Shown: in pieces, positions 1-5,826 of the stretch | How positions within the stretch are numbered: the stretch's first letter is position 1 | How the letters are laid out: the number at the start of each line of letters is the position of its first letter | Source of the DNA: Fidelibacterota bacterium | Lineage (GTDB): Bacteria > Fidelibacterota > UBA2242 | Direction: 5' to 3' | Length of the DNA: 5,914 nt | Assembly: GCA_030655795.1 (NCBI GenBank) | Contig: JAUSPJ010000386.1 | Coordinates: 1 to 5,914 of the forward strand | Notes under the pieces: model-generated | Told to the model about the DNA's origin: nothing | The model's input: only the letters and a program-made list of their open reading frames with translations | Databases searched by the model: none | Translations under genes and position numbers: made by a program

Positions 1-222
1 TATCAGCGCAAGGGGGTCTTTTGCCGGAACTGCCTGTATATTGATTTATCTCCCCAAACGGAATGTCCCGAGCATGGCGGCCCTTTAGAGCGCACACACA
101 ATATTATCGAACATATGTTACACAATGCTCTTCAACAGGGCGTGGATATTCAGTTTATTCAGCAGCCAATGGAAAAATATGGCAGTCTGGCTGCTATCCT
201 TCGGTACCCGATTCCCGGTTAA
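1..222 (+). CDS. C-terminal fragment of a probable bacterial eRF1-like (zinc-ribbon) protein, 5' end outside window
   Basis: An open frame runs from base 1 to a TAA at 220-222 and gives the last 73 residues of a protein that starts upstream of the window. Visible are a Cys-X2-Cys pair (C8, C11) and a second pair C22-P-E-H25, spaced like a zinc ribbon. They are followed by a helix-like stretch with an 'NIIEHML' core, then 'GVDIQFI' and the ending 'YGSLAAILRYP'. This order (zinc-binding pairs, helix, 'G.D/E..F', 'GG/S.AA.LRY') is what I recall of the C-terminal domain of archaeal/eukaryotic release factor 1 and its bacterial relatives (baeRF/VLRF1-type), which act on ribosomes or tRNA-linked peptides. 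The catalytic part is not in the window, so a release or rescue function cannot be judged. It is separated from the next operon by a 221-base gap with its own promoter, so it is probably unrelated to the genes that follow. Confidence 0.6.
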   Translation, partial: YQRKGVFCRNCLYIDLSPQTECPEHGGPLERTHNIIEHMLHNALQQGVDIQFIQQPMEKYGSLAAILRYPIPG

Positions 223-237
223 ATGAATGCCAGTTCC

Positions 238-258
238 AAATCCGCTGCGGAGGTTTTT
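238..258 (+). terminator. Weak candidate intrinsic terminator after the eRF1-like gene
   Basis: A small GC-rich hairpin (TCCG at 241-244, loop CTG, CGGA at 248-251) is followed by GG and then five T residues at 254-258. It lies 18 bases after the upstream stop codon. The stem is only 4 bp, extendable by three A-T pairs if two G bases bulge out, so termination would be inefficient if it occurs at all. The position and the T-run are the only support. Confidence 0.25.
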
Positions 259-259
259 A

Positions 260-298
260 TAATTGAAAGTGAAAAGGCTATGAAAGACTCTTCAATTA
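260..298 (+). other. AT-rich inverted repeat in the intergenic gap
   Basis: TAATTGAA at 260-267 is the exact reverse complement of TTCAATTA at 291-298. Three more pairs (AGT 268-270 with ACT 287-289) can form if C290 bulges, leaving a 16-base loop. No T-run follows, so it is not a good terminator. It sits about 50 bases upstream of the -35 box and could be an imperfect regulator-binding site or a transcript-end hairpin. Nothing further supports either use. Confidence 0.3.
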
Positions 299-345
299 AC
301 AATTTAAGTCATCTGTCTAACTTGCTTATTTTCATTATTTTTTCC

Positions 346-375
346 TTGACATTCTCCCGATATGAAGACTATATT
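346..375 (+). promoter_or_regulatory. Sigma-70-type promoter for the envelope/motAB operon
   Basis: A perfect -35 box TTGACA (346-351) is followed after 18 bases by the -10 box TATATT (370-375), in an AT-rich setting. Transcription would begin near base 382, giving a leader of about 62 bases before the lipoprotein start at 444. It is the only strong promoter seen in the window. All later genes are too closely spaced to have an obvious promoter of their own, so this one probably drives the whole cluster, motA and motB included. A housekeeping-type promoter, rather than a sigma-28 or sigma-54 flagellar type, would suggest constitutive expression, although sigma consensus in this unknown lineage is assumed. 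Confidence 0.7.
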
Positions 376-416
376 TTTCTGAATGCAACGCCATCGTGTC
401 AACTGTTAATTTTTAG

Positions 417-437
417 ACACTTTATACCCGAAGGTGT
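417..437 (+). promoter_or_regulatory. Leader hairpin that masks the ribosome binding site of the lipoprotein gene
   Basis: The Shine-Dalgarno-like AAGGTG (431-436) ends 7 bases before the ATG at 444. ACACTTT (417-423) pairs with AAGGTGT (431-437) over seven pairs, one of them G-U, around the loop ATACCCG. This would hide the ribosome binding site. The same masking strand can instead pair as GACAC (416-420) with GTGTC (396-400), which would free the site. Two mutually exclusive pairings in a 62-base leader resemble a simple translational switch or thermometer. The pairing is seen in the sequence; regulation is inferred. Confidence 0.35.
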
Positions 438-443
438 GGGATT

Positions 444-1412
444 ATGAAAGTAAAAATATTTTTTGCGGCCTTTCTTGTAGTTCCTCTTTTGCAGAGTTGC
501 AGCCTCTTCGGCAGCAAATCCGCAGACAAGAGTGAAACAGAGTCAGTTCAGACGGCTCAACCGACGAGCCAAACCCAACAGCAAGCGGTTGCCACCCCCG
601 GCGCTGCTACCAGCAGCGTTGGCGCAAAGCAGCCCCAGGCGGTGGCCACTGCCCCGGGGCGGAGCAGCAGCGCTGACCAGGATTATGTGGTAAATGAACT
701 GACCTTTGAAGTTAAAAAGCTCTCCGCCGAGCTGAAGCACCTGCGATCCCAGATACAGGATCTGCAGGCCAACAGCCAGATGTGGATGAATCCGCTGGCC
801 ATGTACGATAAGGAAATTATCACGGACAACGGTACTTCAATCTACGGGAAAATCATTTACCAGGATGACAAAATTGTCAAGGTTGAAACCCTGATCGGAT
901 ACTTGGTTCTTGAGAAAGCCTCGATTGTTCGGGTCATCACCAATGTACCCGAAGAACCGGCTCAGAAATATGTTCCGGCGGAGCTGGTAAGTGATGTTCA
1001 AAAGAGCGGCTATCCCCAGGTTCCTCAGGCGGCCTATGTTTCCAAAAGCGGCGAGCCGGCCCAGCTACCCGAAAGCAGTGTGAAAACGCCCAATTGCGTT
1101 CTTGTTGGCAACATCAATGAACGCAAGGACCGTTCCGGCAACACTATTTTTTCCGGCGAAGTGAAAAATATCGGCGCCCGCCGGGCGGATTTTGTGAAAG
1201 TCAACTTTGTTTTTCGAAAGAATTGGAGTGGTGATACCAAAACCCGCACCGCTTTTGTGGAAGGCACCTATTTTACCTTTGAGAATTCTGGAATTACTAC
1301 GAATAATTCTCTGCTTCCCGGAGCGACCGGAAAATTTGAGCTGATTATTCCGAAGGATTTTGGTAGCTTTATCGGTTATTCGTACACCATTGAATGGGAG
1401 CAGTATAAATAA
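444..1412 (+). CDS. Outer-membrane-type lipoprotein with coiled coil, small beta domain and FxLYD-like C-terminus
   Basis: The 322-residue product opens with a lipoprotein signal: basic start (MKVK), hydrophobic core and lipobox L16-Q-S-C19. Residue +2 is Ser, which in enterobacteria would favour the outer membrane. Residues 25-80 are a low-complexity Ser/Gln/Ala/Pro/Thr linker. Residues 82-110 show heptads of a coiled coil (VKKLSAELKHL). Residues about 122-166 form a short beta-rich unit with the pattern 'DNG..IYGKI...D..VKVET..GYLVLEK..IVRV', typical of small Sm/SH3-like barrels. Residues about 217-322 resemble an FxLYD-type beta-sandwich: 'GEVKNIG', 'FVKVNFVF', then 'LLPGATGKFELIIP'. The ATG at 444 has AAGGTG at 431-436. 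The stop overlaps the next start by one base (TAATG), implying coupled translation. It is the first gene of the operon. I recognise the domains but not a named family; a structural or docking role at the outer membrane is inferred. Confidence 0.8.
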   Translation: MKVKIFFAAFLVVPLLQSCSLFGSKSADKSETESVQTAQPTSQTQQQAVATPGAATSSVGAKQPQAVATAPGRSSSADQDYVVNELTFEVKKLSAELKHLRSQIQDLQANSQMWMNPLAMYDKEIITDNGTSIYGKIIYQDDKIVKVETLIGYLVLEKASIVRVITNVPEEPAQKYVPAELVSDVQKSGYPQVPQAAYVSKSGEPAQLPESSVKTPNCVLVGNINERKDRSGNTIFSGEVKNIGARRADFVKVNFVFRKNWSGDTKTRTAFVEGTYFTFENSGITTNNSLLPGATGKFELIIPKDFGSFIGYSYTIEWEQYK

Positions 1413-2206
1413 TGGGAATGTCTGCCGTCAAAATCCTATGCATCGGTTTTTTGGTAGTTTCGGTCGGTTTTTCACAAACCGATTCCACCCTGATCGATAT
1501 TTCTGAAAAGAAAGCCGAACTCAACGAAAAAAATGTGAAGGTTCTTGAACTGCAATCGAATCTCAGTAACAATGATGGTGAATTACAGACTATTCGTGAC
1601 GAAATTGAAAAACTGAAAACATACAATAAGCGACTCCAGGACTCCCTGTTCACCAAACAGGTGGAAATTGATTCTATGAGAGAGCAGCAGAATCAGGTTG
1701 AAAATTTCAAAATGATCGTTACTGCATTTGATGAGGACAAGGCCCTCACCGATGAGATATTGGGATCCATAAAGGCAAGTGACATATCGTCTAAAGATAC
1801 AGTTTCGGCGGTTCCGGATGTGGATGATTCGGAGTACCGAACCTTATATAACGAAGCCTTAAATTTATATTTTGACCGGGACTACCCGGCCAGTGTCGAT
1901 AAATTTCGGAAATTACTAAAGTTGAGCCAACGCCATCCTCTGGCCGACAATTGCCAGTACTGGCTTGGTGAAAATCTCTATTCCCAGGAAAAATATTCCC
2001 AGGCGATTGAGGAGTTTAAAAAAGTCGGACCACTGGGTGACGGTAACAAGGCCGATGCGGCGCTGTTTAAAATTGGCATGAGCCACCTGAAAATGAATCA
2101 CCAGTCTCAGGCGCTGAGCGTATTTAAACAGTTGGAAAAGCAGTTTCCCGGCAGTGAATTGCTGGAAAAAGCGCAGCAATATTTGACAACACAAGAAAAG
2201 TTTTGA
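1412..2206 (+). CDS. CpoB/YbgF-like periplasmic coiled-coil and TPR protein
   Basis: The 264-residue protein has a Sec signal (about residues 1-21, ending VGFS before Gln22), a long charged coiled coil (about 28-100) and a C-terminal block of TPRs (about 143-258). The TPR block follows the CpoB/YbgF pattern: 'YNEALNLYFDRDYPASVDKF', 'HPLADNCQYWLGENLYSQEKYSQA', 'ADAALFKIGMSHLKM' and 'FPGSELLEKAQQYL'. In proteobacteria CpoB is encoded beside tol-pal and links the Tol machine to cell-wall synthesis. Here no tol or pal gene is seen, and MotA/MotB, distant relatives of TolQ/TolR, lie downstream instead. The start at 1412 overlaps the preceding stop by one base, with GGGAG at 1396-1400. An in-frame ATG at 1418 is the alternative start. 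The fold assignment is firm; the partner is inferred. I withhold the symbol cpoB because the context is not tol-pal. Confidence 0.78.
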   Translation: MGMSAVKILCIGFLVVSVGFSQTDSTLIDISEKKAELNEKNVKVLELQSNLSNNDGELQTIRDEIEKLKTYNKRLQDSLFTKQVEIDSMREQQNQVENFKMIVTAFDEDKALTDEILGSIKASDISSKDTVSAVPDVDDSEYRTLYNEALNLYFDRDYPASVDKFRKLLKLSQRHPLADNCQYWLGENLYSQEKYSQAIEEFKKVGPLGDGNKADAALFKIGMSHLKMNHQSQALSVFKQLEKQFPGSELLEKAQQYLTTQEKF

Positions 2207-2214
2207 ATGGAAAC

Positions 2215-2955
2215 ATGATTCGAATTGCACTTATCCTTGTTATTCCCTTCGCCATATCAGCTCAGGATGCCGATAGCAGTCGAGGGAAAACCAATCAAGG
2301 TTTTATGTACGATTTAGGGATTAAGATTGAGCCAGCGAGGGAGTCTGCCCCCTTTCAAGGCATTGGCGTTGCGAATCCAGGTTTGGTTCACATTCAGAAC
2401 CAAATGGACTCCCTCTCTTTGGCTTTTTCTCAATACACTGACAAAACCGCAAGACAATTGCAGACATTGCAACAGTGTGTGGATTCGCTGGAACTTGAAA
2501 ACCAGCGGCTTAAAAACCAGGTATTCCGGTCGCCTTATGCCGCACTTGGAAATCCCCGGACGCTTTACTCTAAAAAAGAAGGAGAGCGGTTTTATCAGAA
2601 GGGCAATGATGCCTATTTTAACAAGAATTACCAAATCGCCGCGGACTATTTTCTCAAGAGTATTGATAGTGATTTACCAGGCTCGGTGGTCGGTGACGCC
2701 TATTTCCAGATCGGAAACTGTTATATTCATCTGAAGGATGAATATCTGGCGCTGGAATATTTGAAAAAAGTGGTGGAATATCCTCTTTGTGAAAACCTGG
2801 ATGACGCTCTTTTCCTGTCAGCGGTAACCTATCGAAAGCTAGGCAATAAAGAAATGGCGGCAAATTTTTTAAAACGGCTTCTCAGAAGATTTCCGGAAGG
2901 CCAGATGGCAAAGCTGGCGGATCTGGAATTGAAGCGATTGGGTACCATGGATTGA
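2215..2955 (+). CDS. Second secreted coiled-coil/TPR protein, CpoB-like architecture
   Basis: Counted from the ATG at 2215, the product is 246 residues. It has a compact Sec signal (MIRIALILVIPFAISA, probable cut before Gln17), a variable stretch (18-60), a coiled coil (about 61-104, 'LQTLQQCVDSLELENQRLKNQ') and TPRs (about 122-243: 'GERFYQKGNDAYFNKNYQIAA', 'GDAYFQIGNCYIHLKDEYLA', 'DDALFLSAVTYRKLGNKEMA'). An in-frame TTG at 2203 overlaps the preceding stop and would add four residues. I prefer 2215 because it puts a basic residue directly before the hydrophobic core, although neither start has a strong Shine-Dalgarno. The architecture repeats that of the gene before it, but the sequences have diverged well beyond a recent duplication. 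Residues C88, C169 and C192 would sit in the oxidising periplasm. A scaffold or adaptor role is inferred from the TPRs; the partner is unknown. Confidence 0.75.
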   Translation: MIRIALILVIPFAISAQDADSSRGKTNQGFMYDLGIKIEPARESAPFQGIGVANPGLVHIQNQMDSLSLAFSQYTDKTARQLQTLQQCVDSLELENQRLKNQVFRSPYAALGNPRTLYSKKEGERFYQKGNDAYFNKNYQIAADYFLKSIDSDLPGSVVGDAYFQIGNCYIHLKDEYLALEYLKKVVEYPLCENLDDALFLSAVTYRKLGNKEMAANFLKRLLRRFPEGQMAKLADLELKRLGTMD

Positions 2956-2977
2956 GACCAAAACGGAGTATGAATTA

Positions 2978-4318
2978 ATGATAAAACGTGGTTATATCCT
3001 GATTTTTATTTATGTGATGTTGACGGTTGCGCTTTCCGGACAGATTACCCGGGTAGCTTTTACCAAACCCGGTTACATGATGAAAATCCCGACGAGCAGT
3101 ATTTACCGAACACCCTATATTTTCCGAACCGGTATCAGCACGGATATCTACGGATTTGTGGATACCCTGATTACCCGGGGTGTGTTCTTTGAAACTGATT
3201 TGTCGAATACATTTAAAATCGGTGTTACCTCAATTCAGGGACTCGGAGCCAGCCCGCCGGTTGAATTCGGTCTGCATTTTCAAAAACGACTTTTTGTTTA
3301 TGGTGATATCAGTTTTTCGGCGGGGGTGCATGATCTGGTCCTGAAACAGGGGGATAAGGAACTGAATATTGACACAAAAACCTTGTCTATATTCGGTGTG
3401 ATCAGTAATGAAAAACAATTTGAAAACAGTAATTTATATACCTATATGGGATTTGGAACCGGCGGCCTGGCAACCGGATTCGGAAGCGATTCGGCGACCA
3501 GTGCGGGTGTATTTGCCGGAGTGCTGCTGCACACCAGTATATTGGCTGACCGGGGCGGCATCGAGTTCATCGGCGAATTTGACGGTGGCGGTGTAAATGC
3601 CGGTGTCCGGATTCCATTTACCAAGGATTACAATTTAACACTGGGAGTGAATAACCTGGTTAAACTGTACAACTTCGCCGCTAAAGACTTTGATCTTGCT
3701 TCAGTGGGTAACTATCCCAGCCTGAATATTGGTCTGGATTTCCGGATTCCCCGGGTAAAACCGGAAAGCGCCCGCCGCCGCCGATTAGAGGGGATGGTTG
3801 ACGAAGAAACGCAGCTGATACTGGATATGGAAGAGCAATTTGCCACGAAGCTGGATTCAACCCTGAGAGCGGCTGATTATGAGATCGCTAAACTCAAAGA
3901 TTCGTTAAAAGTGTTCGAATCTGAAATAAAGTATTTGACCAGCGAGGTTGCGCAGTTACGGCAGAAAACAGCGGTGCTGGAAGATTCGGTGCGTTCCGCT
4001 AAATTAGCCAAACACGCTATGGAACAGAATATTAATCTGGCCCTGAAGCACCTCTCCCGTTCGCTGAGATATTTCTATGCCGGCGATTACCGTGAGGCGC
4101 TGCAGGAAGTTGAGGCTTCCATTGATCTGAATTCCAATCTGGCGCTGGCGTATGCCCGCCGTGGTTCCATTTATTACAAACTGGGTGATATTGACAGGGC
4201 GACAATCAACTGGAATCTGGCGCTTCGGATCGATCCGGAATACGATGATGTCCGCAATATATTGAGGGCCCTGAATGAAAACCGGTTAAGAAGCACAGGG
4301 TCAACTCAAAAGGAATAA
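2978..4318 (+). CDS. Outer-membrane beta-barrel-like protein fused to periplasmic coiled coil and TPRs
   Basis: The 446-residue protein starts with a Sec signal (about 1-21, '...VALS' before Gly-Gln). Residues about 25-258 are rich in alternating, glycine- and aromatic-containing strands ('VEFGLHFQKRLFVYGDISFSAGVHDL', shown in part: 'FGLHFQKRLF'; 'LYTYMGFGTGG'; 'GGVNAGVRIPF'; 'LNIGLDFRIP'), as in small outer-membrane barrels, with no hydrophobic helix after the signal. A basic run (RRRR at 266-269) leads into a coiled coil (about 275-346). TPRs follow (about 353-430), including 'YFYAGDYREALQEVEASIDL' and 'AYARRGSIYYKLGDIDRA'. The ATG at 2978 has CGGAG at 2964-2968. A nearer ATG at 2970 encodes only Met-Asn before a TAA that overlaps the real start. 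The layout suggests a barrel in the outer membrane that displays a coil and TPR arm in the periplasm, next to the stator genes. The barrel call rests on strand pattern only. Confidence 0.72.
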   Translation: MIKRGYILIFIYVMLTVALSGQITRVAFTKPGYMMKIPTSSIYRTPYIFRTGISTDIYGFVDTLITRGVFFETDLSNTFKIGVTSIQGLGASPPVEFGLHFQKRLFVYGDISFSAGVHDLVLKQGDKELNIDTKTLSIFGVISNEKQFENSNLYTYMGFGTGGLATGFGSDSATSAGVFAGVLLHTSILADRGGIEFIGEFDGGGVNAGVRIPFTKDYNLTLGVNNLVKLYNFAAKDFDLASVGNYPSLNIGLDFRIPRVKPESARRRRLEGMVDEETQLILDMEEQFATKLDSTLRAADYEIAKLKDSLKVFESEIKYLTSEVAQLRQKTAVLEDSVRSAKLAKHAMEQNINLALKHLSRSLRYFYAGDYREALQEVEASIDLNSNLALAYARRGSIYYKLGDIDRATINWNLALRIDPEYDDVRNILRALNENRLRSTGSTQKE

Positions 4319-4329
4319 AGGATTAGTTT

Positions 4330-5118
4330 ATGGATATAGCGAGTTTAATAGGTGTTTTTGCCGGAATCGGTCTGATTGTATTAGGAATCTATCAATTAAC
4401 TCCAAATTTTATTGTTTTCGTCAGTTATTCCAGTTTTTTAATTGTTGCCGGAGGATCTTTCGCGGCTACTCTGTTAAGTTTTTCCCTGCAAGATGTGTTT
4501 GGATTGTTGCGCTCGACAATTGCTGTATTTAAAAAAGAGAAAATTAATATGCCTGGCGAGGTCGAAGCGATTATAGAGATGGCGCCGATTGCCCGAAAAA
4601 GCATGCAGGAGATGGAAAAATCATTGGGCAACGTAAAGAATTTCTTCCTTCGGGATGGACTTCAAATGGTTGTGGACGGCTACAATCCCAATGAAATCCG
4701 GGAGATACTCGAAACCCGGATTGAGAATCGGATACTGCGTGAGAAAAGTGAGGCCAACGTCTTGCGAACCATGGGTAAATACTCGCCGGCTTTTGGGATG
4801 ATCGGAACCCTGATCGGTCTCGTCGTGATGCTCTATGGTATGGCCGATATAGCCGGTGGTGGTGAAGACCCTATGTCAGTTCTGGGCGCCGGTATGGGCG
4901 CAGCCTTAATCACCACGTTTTATGGTACAATTCTGGCGAACATGTTCTTTAATCCGATGGCTGAGAAATTTGAAACCCGGATTAAAAAGCAGACGACCAT
5001 GCAGCAGATGCTGATTGAAGGGGCGTTACTGATTCATGCCCGGAAGCATCCGTTGATTGTCCGGGAAAAGCTGAATTCCTATTTAAGACCTCGTGACTGG
5101 AAAAAACCCGAGGAATAA
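4330..5118 (+). CDS. motA: MotA, stator ion-channel subunit
   Basis: At 262 residues this has the normal length of MotA, which with MotB forms the inner-membrane ion channel that drives rotation. Four membrane segments are visible: about 4-22, 27-51, 152-172 and 183-207. Segment 2 carries the familiar 'IVAGGSFAATL'. Segment 3 starts with 'SPAFGMIGTLIGLV', whose P153 matches the conserved Pro173 of E. coli MotA. Segment 4 ends 'GTILANMFFNPMAEKF', whose P209 matches Pro222. The cytoplasmic loop 52-151 holds charged residues that in flagellar MotA touch FliG: R89 and E96 are the likely equivalents of R90 and E98, with spacing one residue shorter. There is no long cytoplasmic tail like that of Zorya ZorA. 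The start has AAAGGA at 4317-4322, 11 bases after the preceding stop. MotB follows after 6 bases. Family call is secure; whether it powers flagella, gliding or another machine is open. Confidence 0.95.
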   Translation: MDIASLIGVFAGIGLIVLGIYQLTPNFIVFVSYSSFLIVAGGSFAATLLSFSLQDVFGLLRSTIAVFKKEKINMPGEVEAIIEMAPIARKSMQEMEKSLGNVKNFFLRDGLQMVVDGYNPNEIREILETRIENRILREKSEANVLRTMGKYSPAFGMIGTLIGLVVMLYGMADIAGGGEDPMSVLGAGMGAALITTFYGTILANMFFNPMAEKFETRIKKQTTMQQMLIEGALLIHARKHPLIVREKLNSYLRPRDWKKPEE

Positions 5119-5124
5119 GGATAT

Positions 5125-5811
5125 ATGGCTGAAGAAGTCAAACGAAAGAAAAAGAATTTACACGAAGAAGCGGGCGGCGAAGAAGCGGAACCGTGGTTAT
5201 TGACCTATGGTGATATGATGACGCTGCTGATGACCTTTTTTGTACTGCTGTTTTCCATGTCCACTATTGACCCGGTAAAGCTGGAACAGTTTGGCGATTC
5301 TGTGGGCGAGGCCCTGGGTAAAAAGACCAAAGTCAAGAAATATTCCCTGGCGGAAATTTATAAGGACGTGGTACAAGTTATTGAGGATGAAAATTTGCAG
5401 GATCAAATCCGGGTTGAAACCAGTGAACGGGGAGTGGCCATTAAGATTCCCAGTGAGATATCCTTCGGTATCGGCAGTGCCGATTTAAATCCCCGAATCT
5501 ATACGATTTTGAATAAATTCGAAGATATGATGATGAAATCAACCTATCCGATTGCAATTGAAGGGCACACCGATAATGTGCCCATGCGGTCGGCTATGTT
5601 TCCATCGAATTGGGAACTGTCAACTTCACGTGCAGCTCAGGTAGTCCGCTACTATATTGTACGTGGTGTTTCTCCGGAGCGATTCCAGGCAATCGGTTAT
5701 GCCGACACACGGCCGCGTGCTCCCGGGGCAACCATTAAAGAAGCCAATTCGAGTTCCGACCGGATGGCCATGAATCGGCGGGTTGAGATATTCTTTCTGA
5801 CAATTCAATAA
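5125..5811 (+). CDS. motB: MotB, peptidoglycan-anchored stator subunit
   Basis: The 228-residue protein has a short basic cytoplasmic start (KRKKK), then one membrane helix (about 27-47). The helix contains 'WLLTYGDMMTLLMTFF', in which D30 is the ion-binding Asp equivalent to Asp32 of E. coli MotB. Residues about 49-66 ('DPVKLEQFGDSVGEAL') fit the amphipathic plug that closes unassembled channels. Residues about 100-227 are an OmpA-like peptidoglycan-binding domain with 'EGHTDNVPM' (146-154), 'NWELSTSRA' (162-170), 'IGYADTRP' and 'NRRVEI' (217-222). All key residues are present, so it should be functional. It is somewhat shorter than enterobacterial MotB. Coupling ion (proton or sodium) cannot be settled by eye. 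The ribosome binding site GAGGAA (5110-5115) lies inside the last codons of motA, so the two are probably translationally coupled in fixed ratio. Confidence 0.95.
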   Translation: MAEEVKRKKKNLHEEAGGEEAEPWLLTYGDMMTLLMTFFVLLFSMSTIDPVKLEQFGDSVGEALGKKTKVKKYSLAEIYKDVVQVIEDENLQDQIRVETSERGVAIKIPSEISFGIGSADLNPRIYTILNKFEDMMMKSTYPIAIEGHTDNVPMRSAMFPSNWELSTSRAAQVVRYYIVRGVSPERFQAIGYADTRPRAPGATIKEANSSSDRMAMNRRVEIFFLTIQ

Positions 5812-5826
5812 ATTAGGAGAAGTGTG

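Noticed and set aside
223..447. A 74-codon open frame starting right after the eRF1-like stop and ending in an ATGA overlap with the lipoprotein start, with a hydrophobic middle.
   Set aside because: It has no ribosome binding site, covers the strong promoter and leader hairpin, and its hydrophobic stretch is what AT-rich intergenic DNA gives by chance. The neat junctions at both ends are the only support. Conservation of the peptide in relatives would reopen the case.
1916..2230. A 104-codon reverse-strand open frame.
   Set aside because: It lies antisense to the TPR region of the CpoB-like gene and the start of the next; it has no ribosome binding site or recognisable domain, while the forward frame has clear TPR motifs.
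2327..2734. A 135-codon forward open frame in another phase inside the second TPR gene.
   Set aside because: Its product is rich in Arg, Trp and Ser with no domain pattern, and the true frame shows a signal peptide, coil and TPRs throughout.
4330..5811. MotAB-like proteins as the core of a Zorya anti-phage system (ZorA/ZorB).
   Set aside because: MotA is of normal length without the long cytoplasmic tail of ZorA, MotB keeps full stator features, and no ZorC, ZorD or ZorE-like gene is seen. The upstream neighbours are envelope proteins, not defence effectors. The gene after motB is cut off, so this is not fully excluded.
4330..5811. TolQ/TolR or ExbB/ExbD instead of MotA/MotB.
   Set aside because: The first protein has the four-helix MotA layout with its conserved prolines, and the second has a full OmpA-like peptidoglycan-binding domain, which TolR and ExbD lack.
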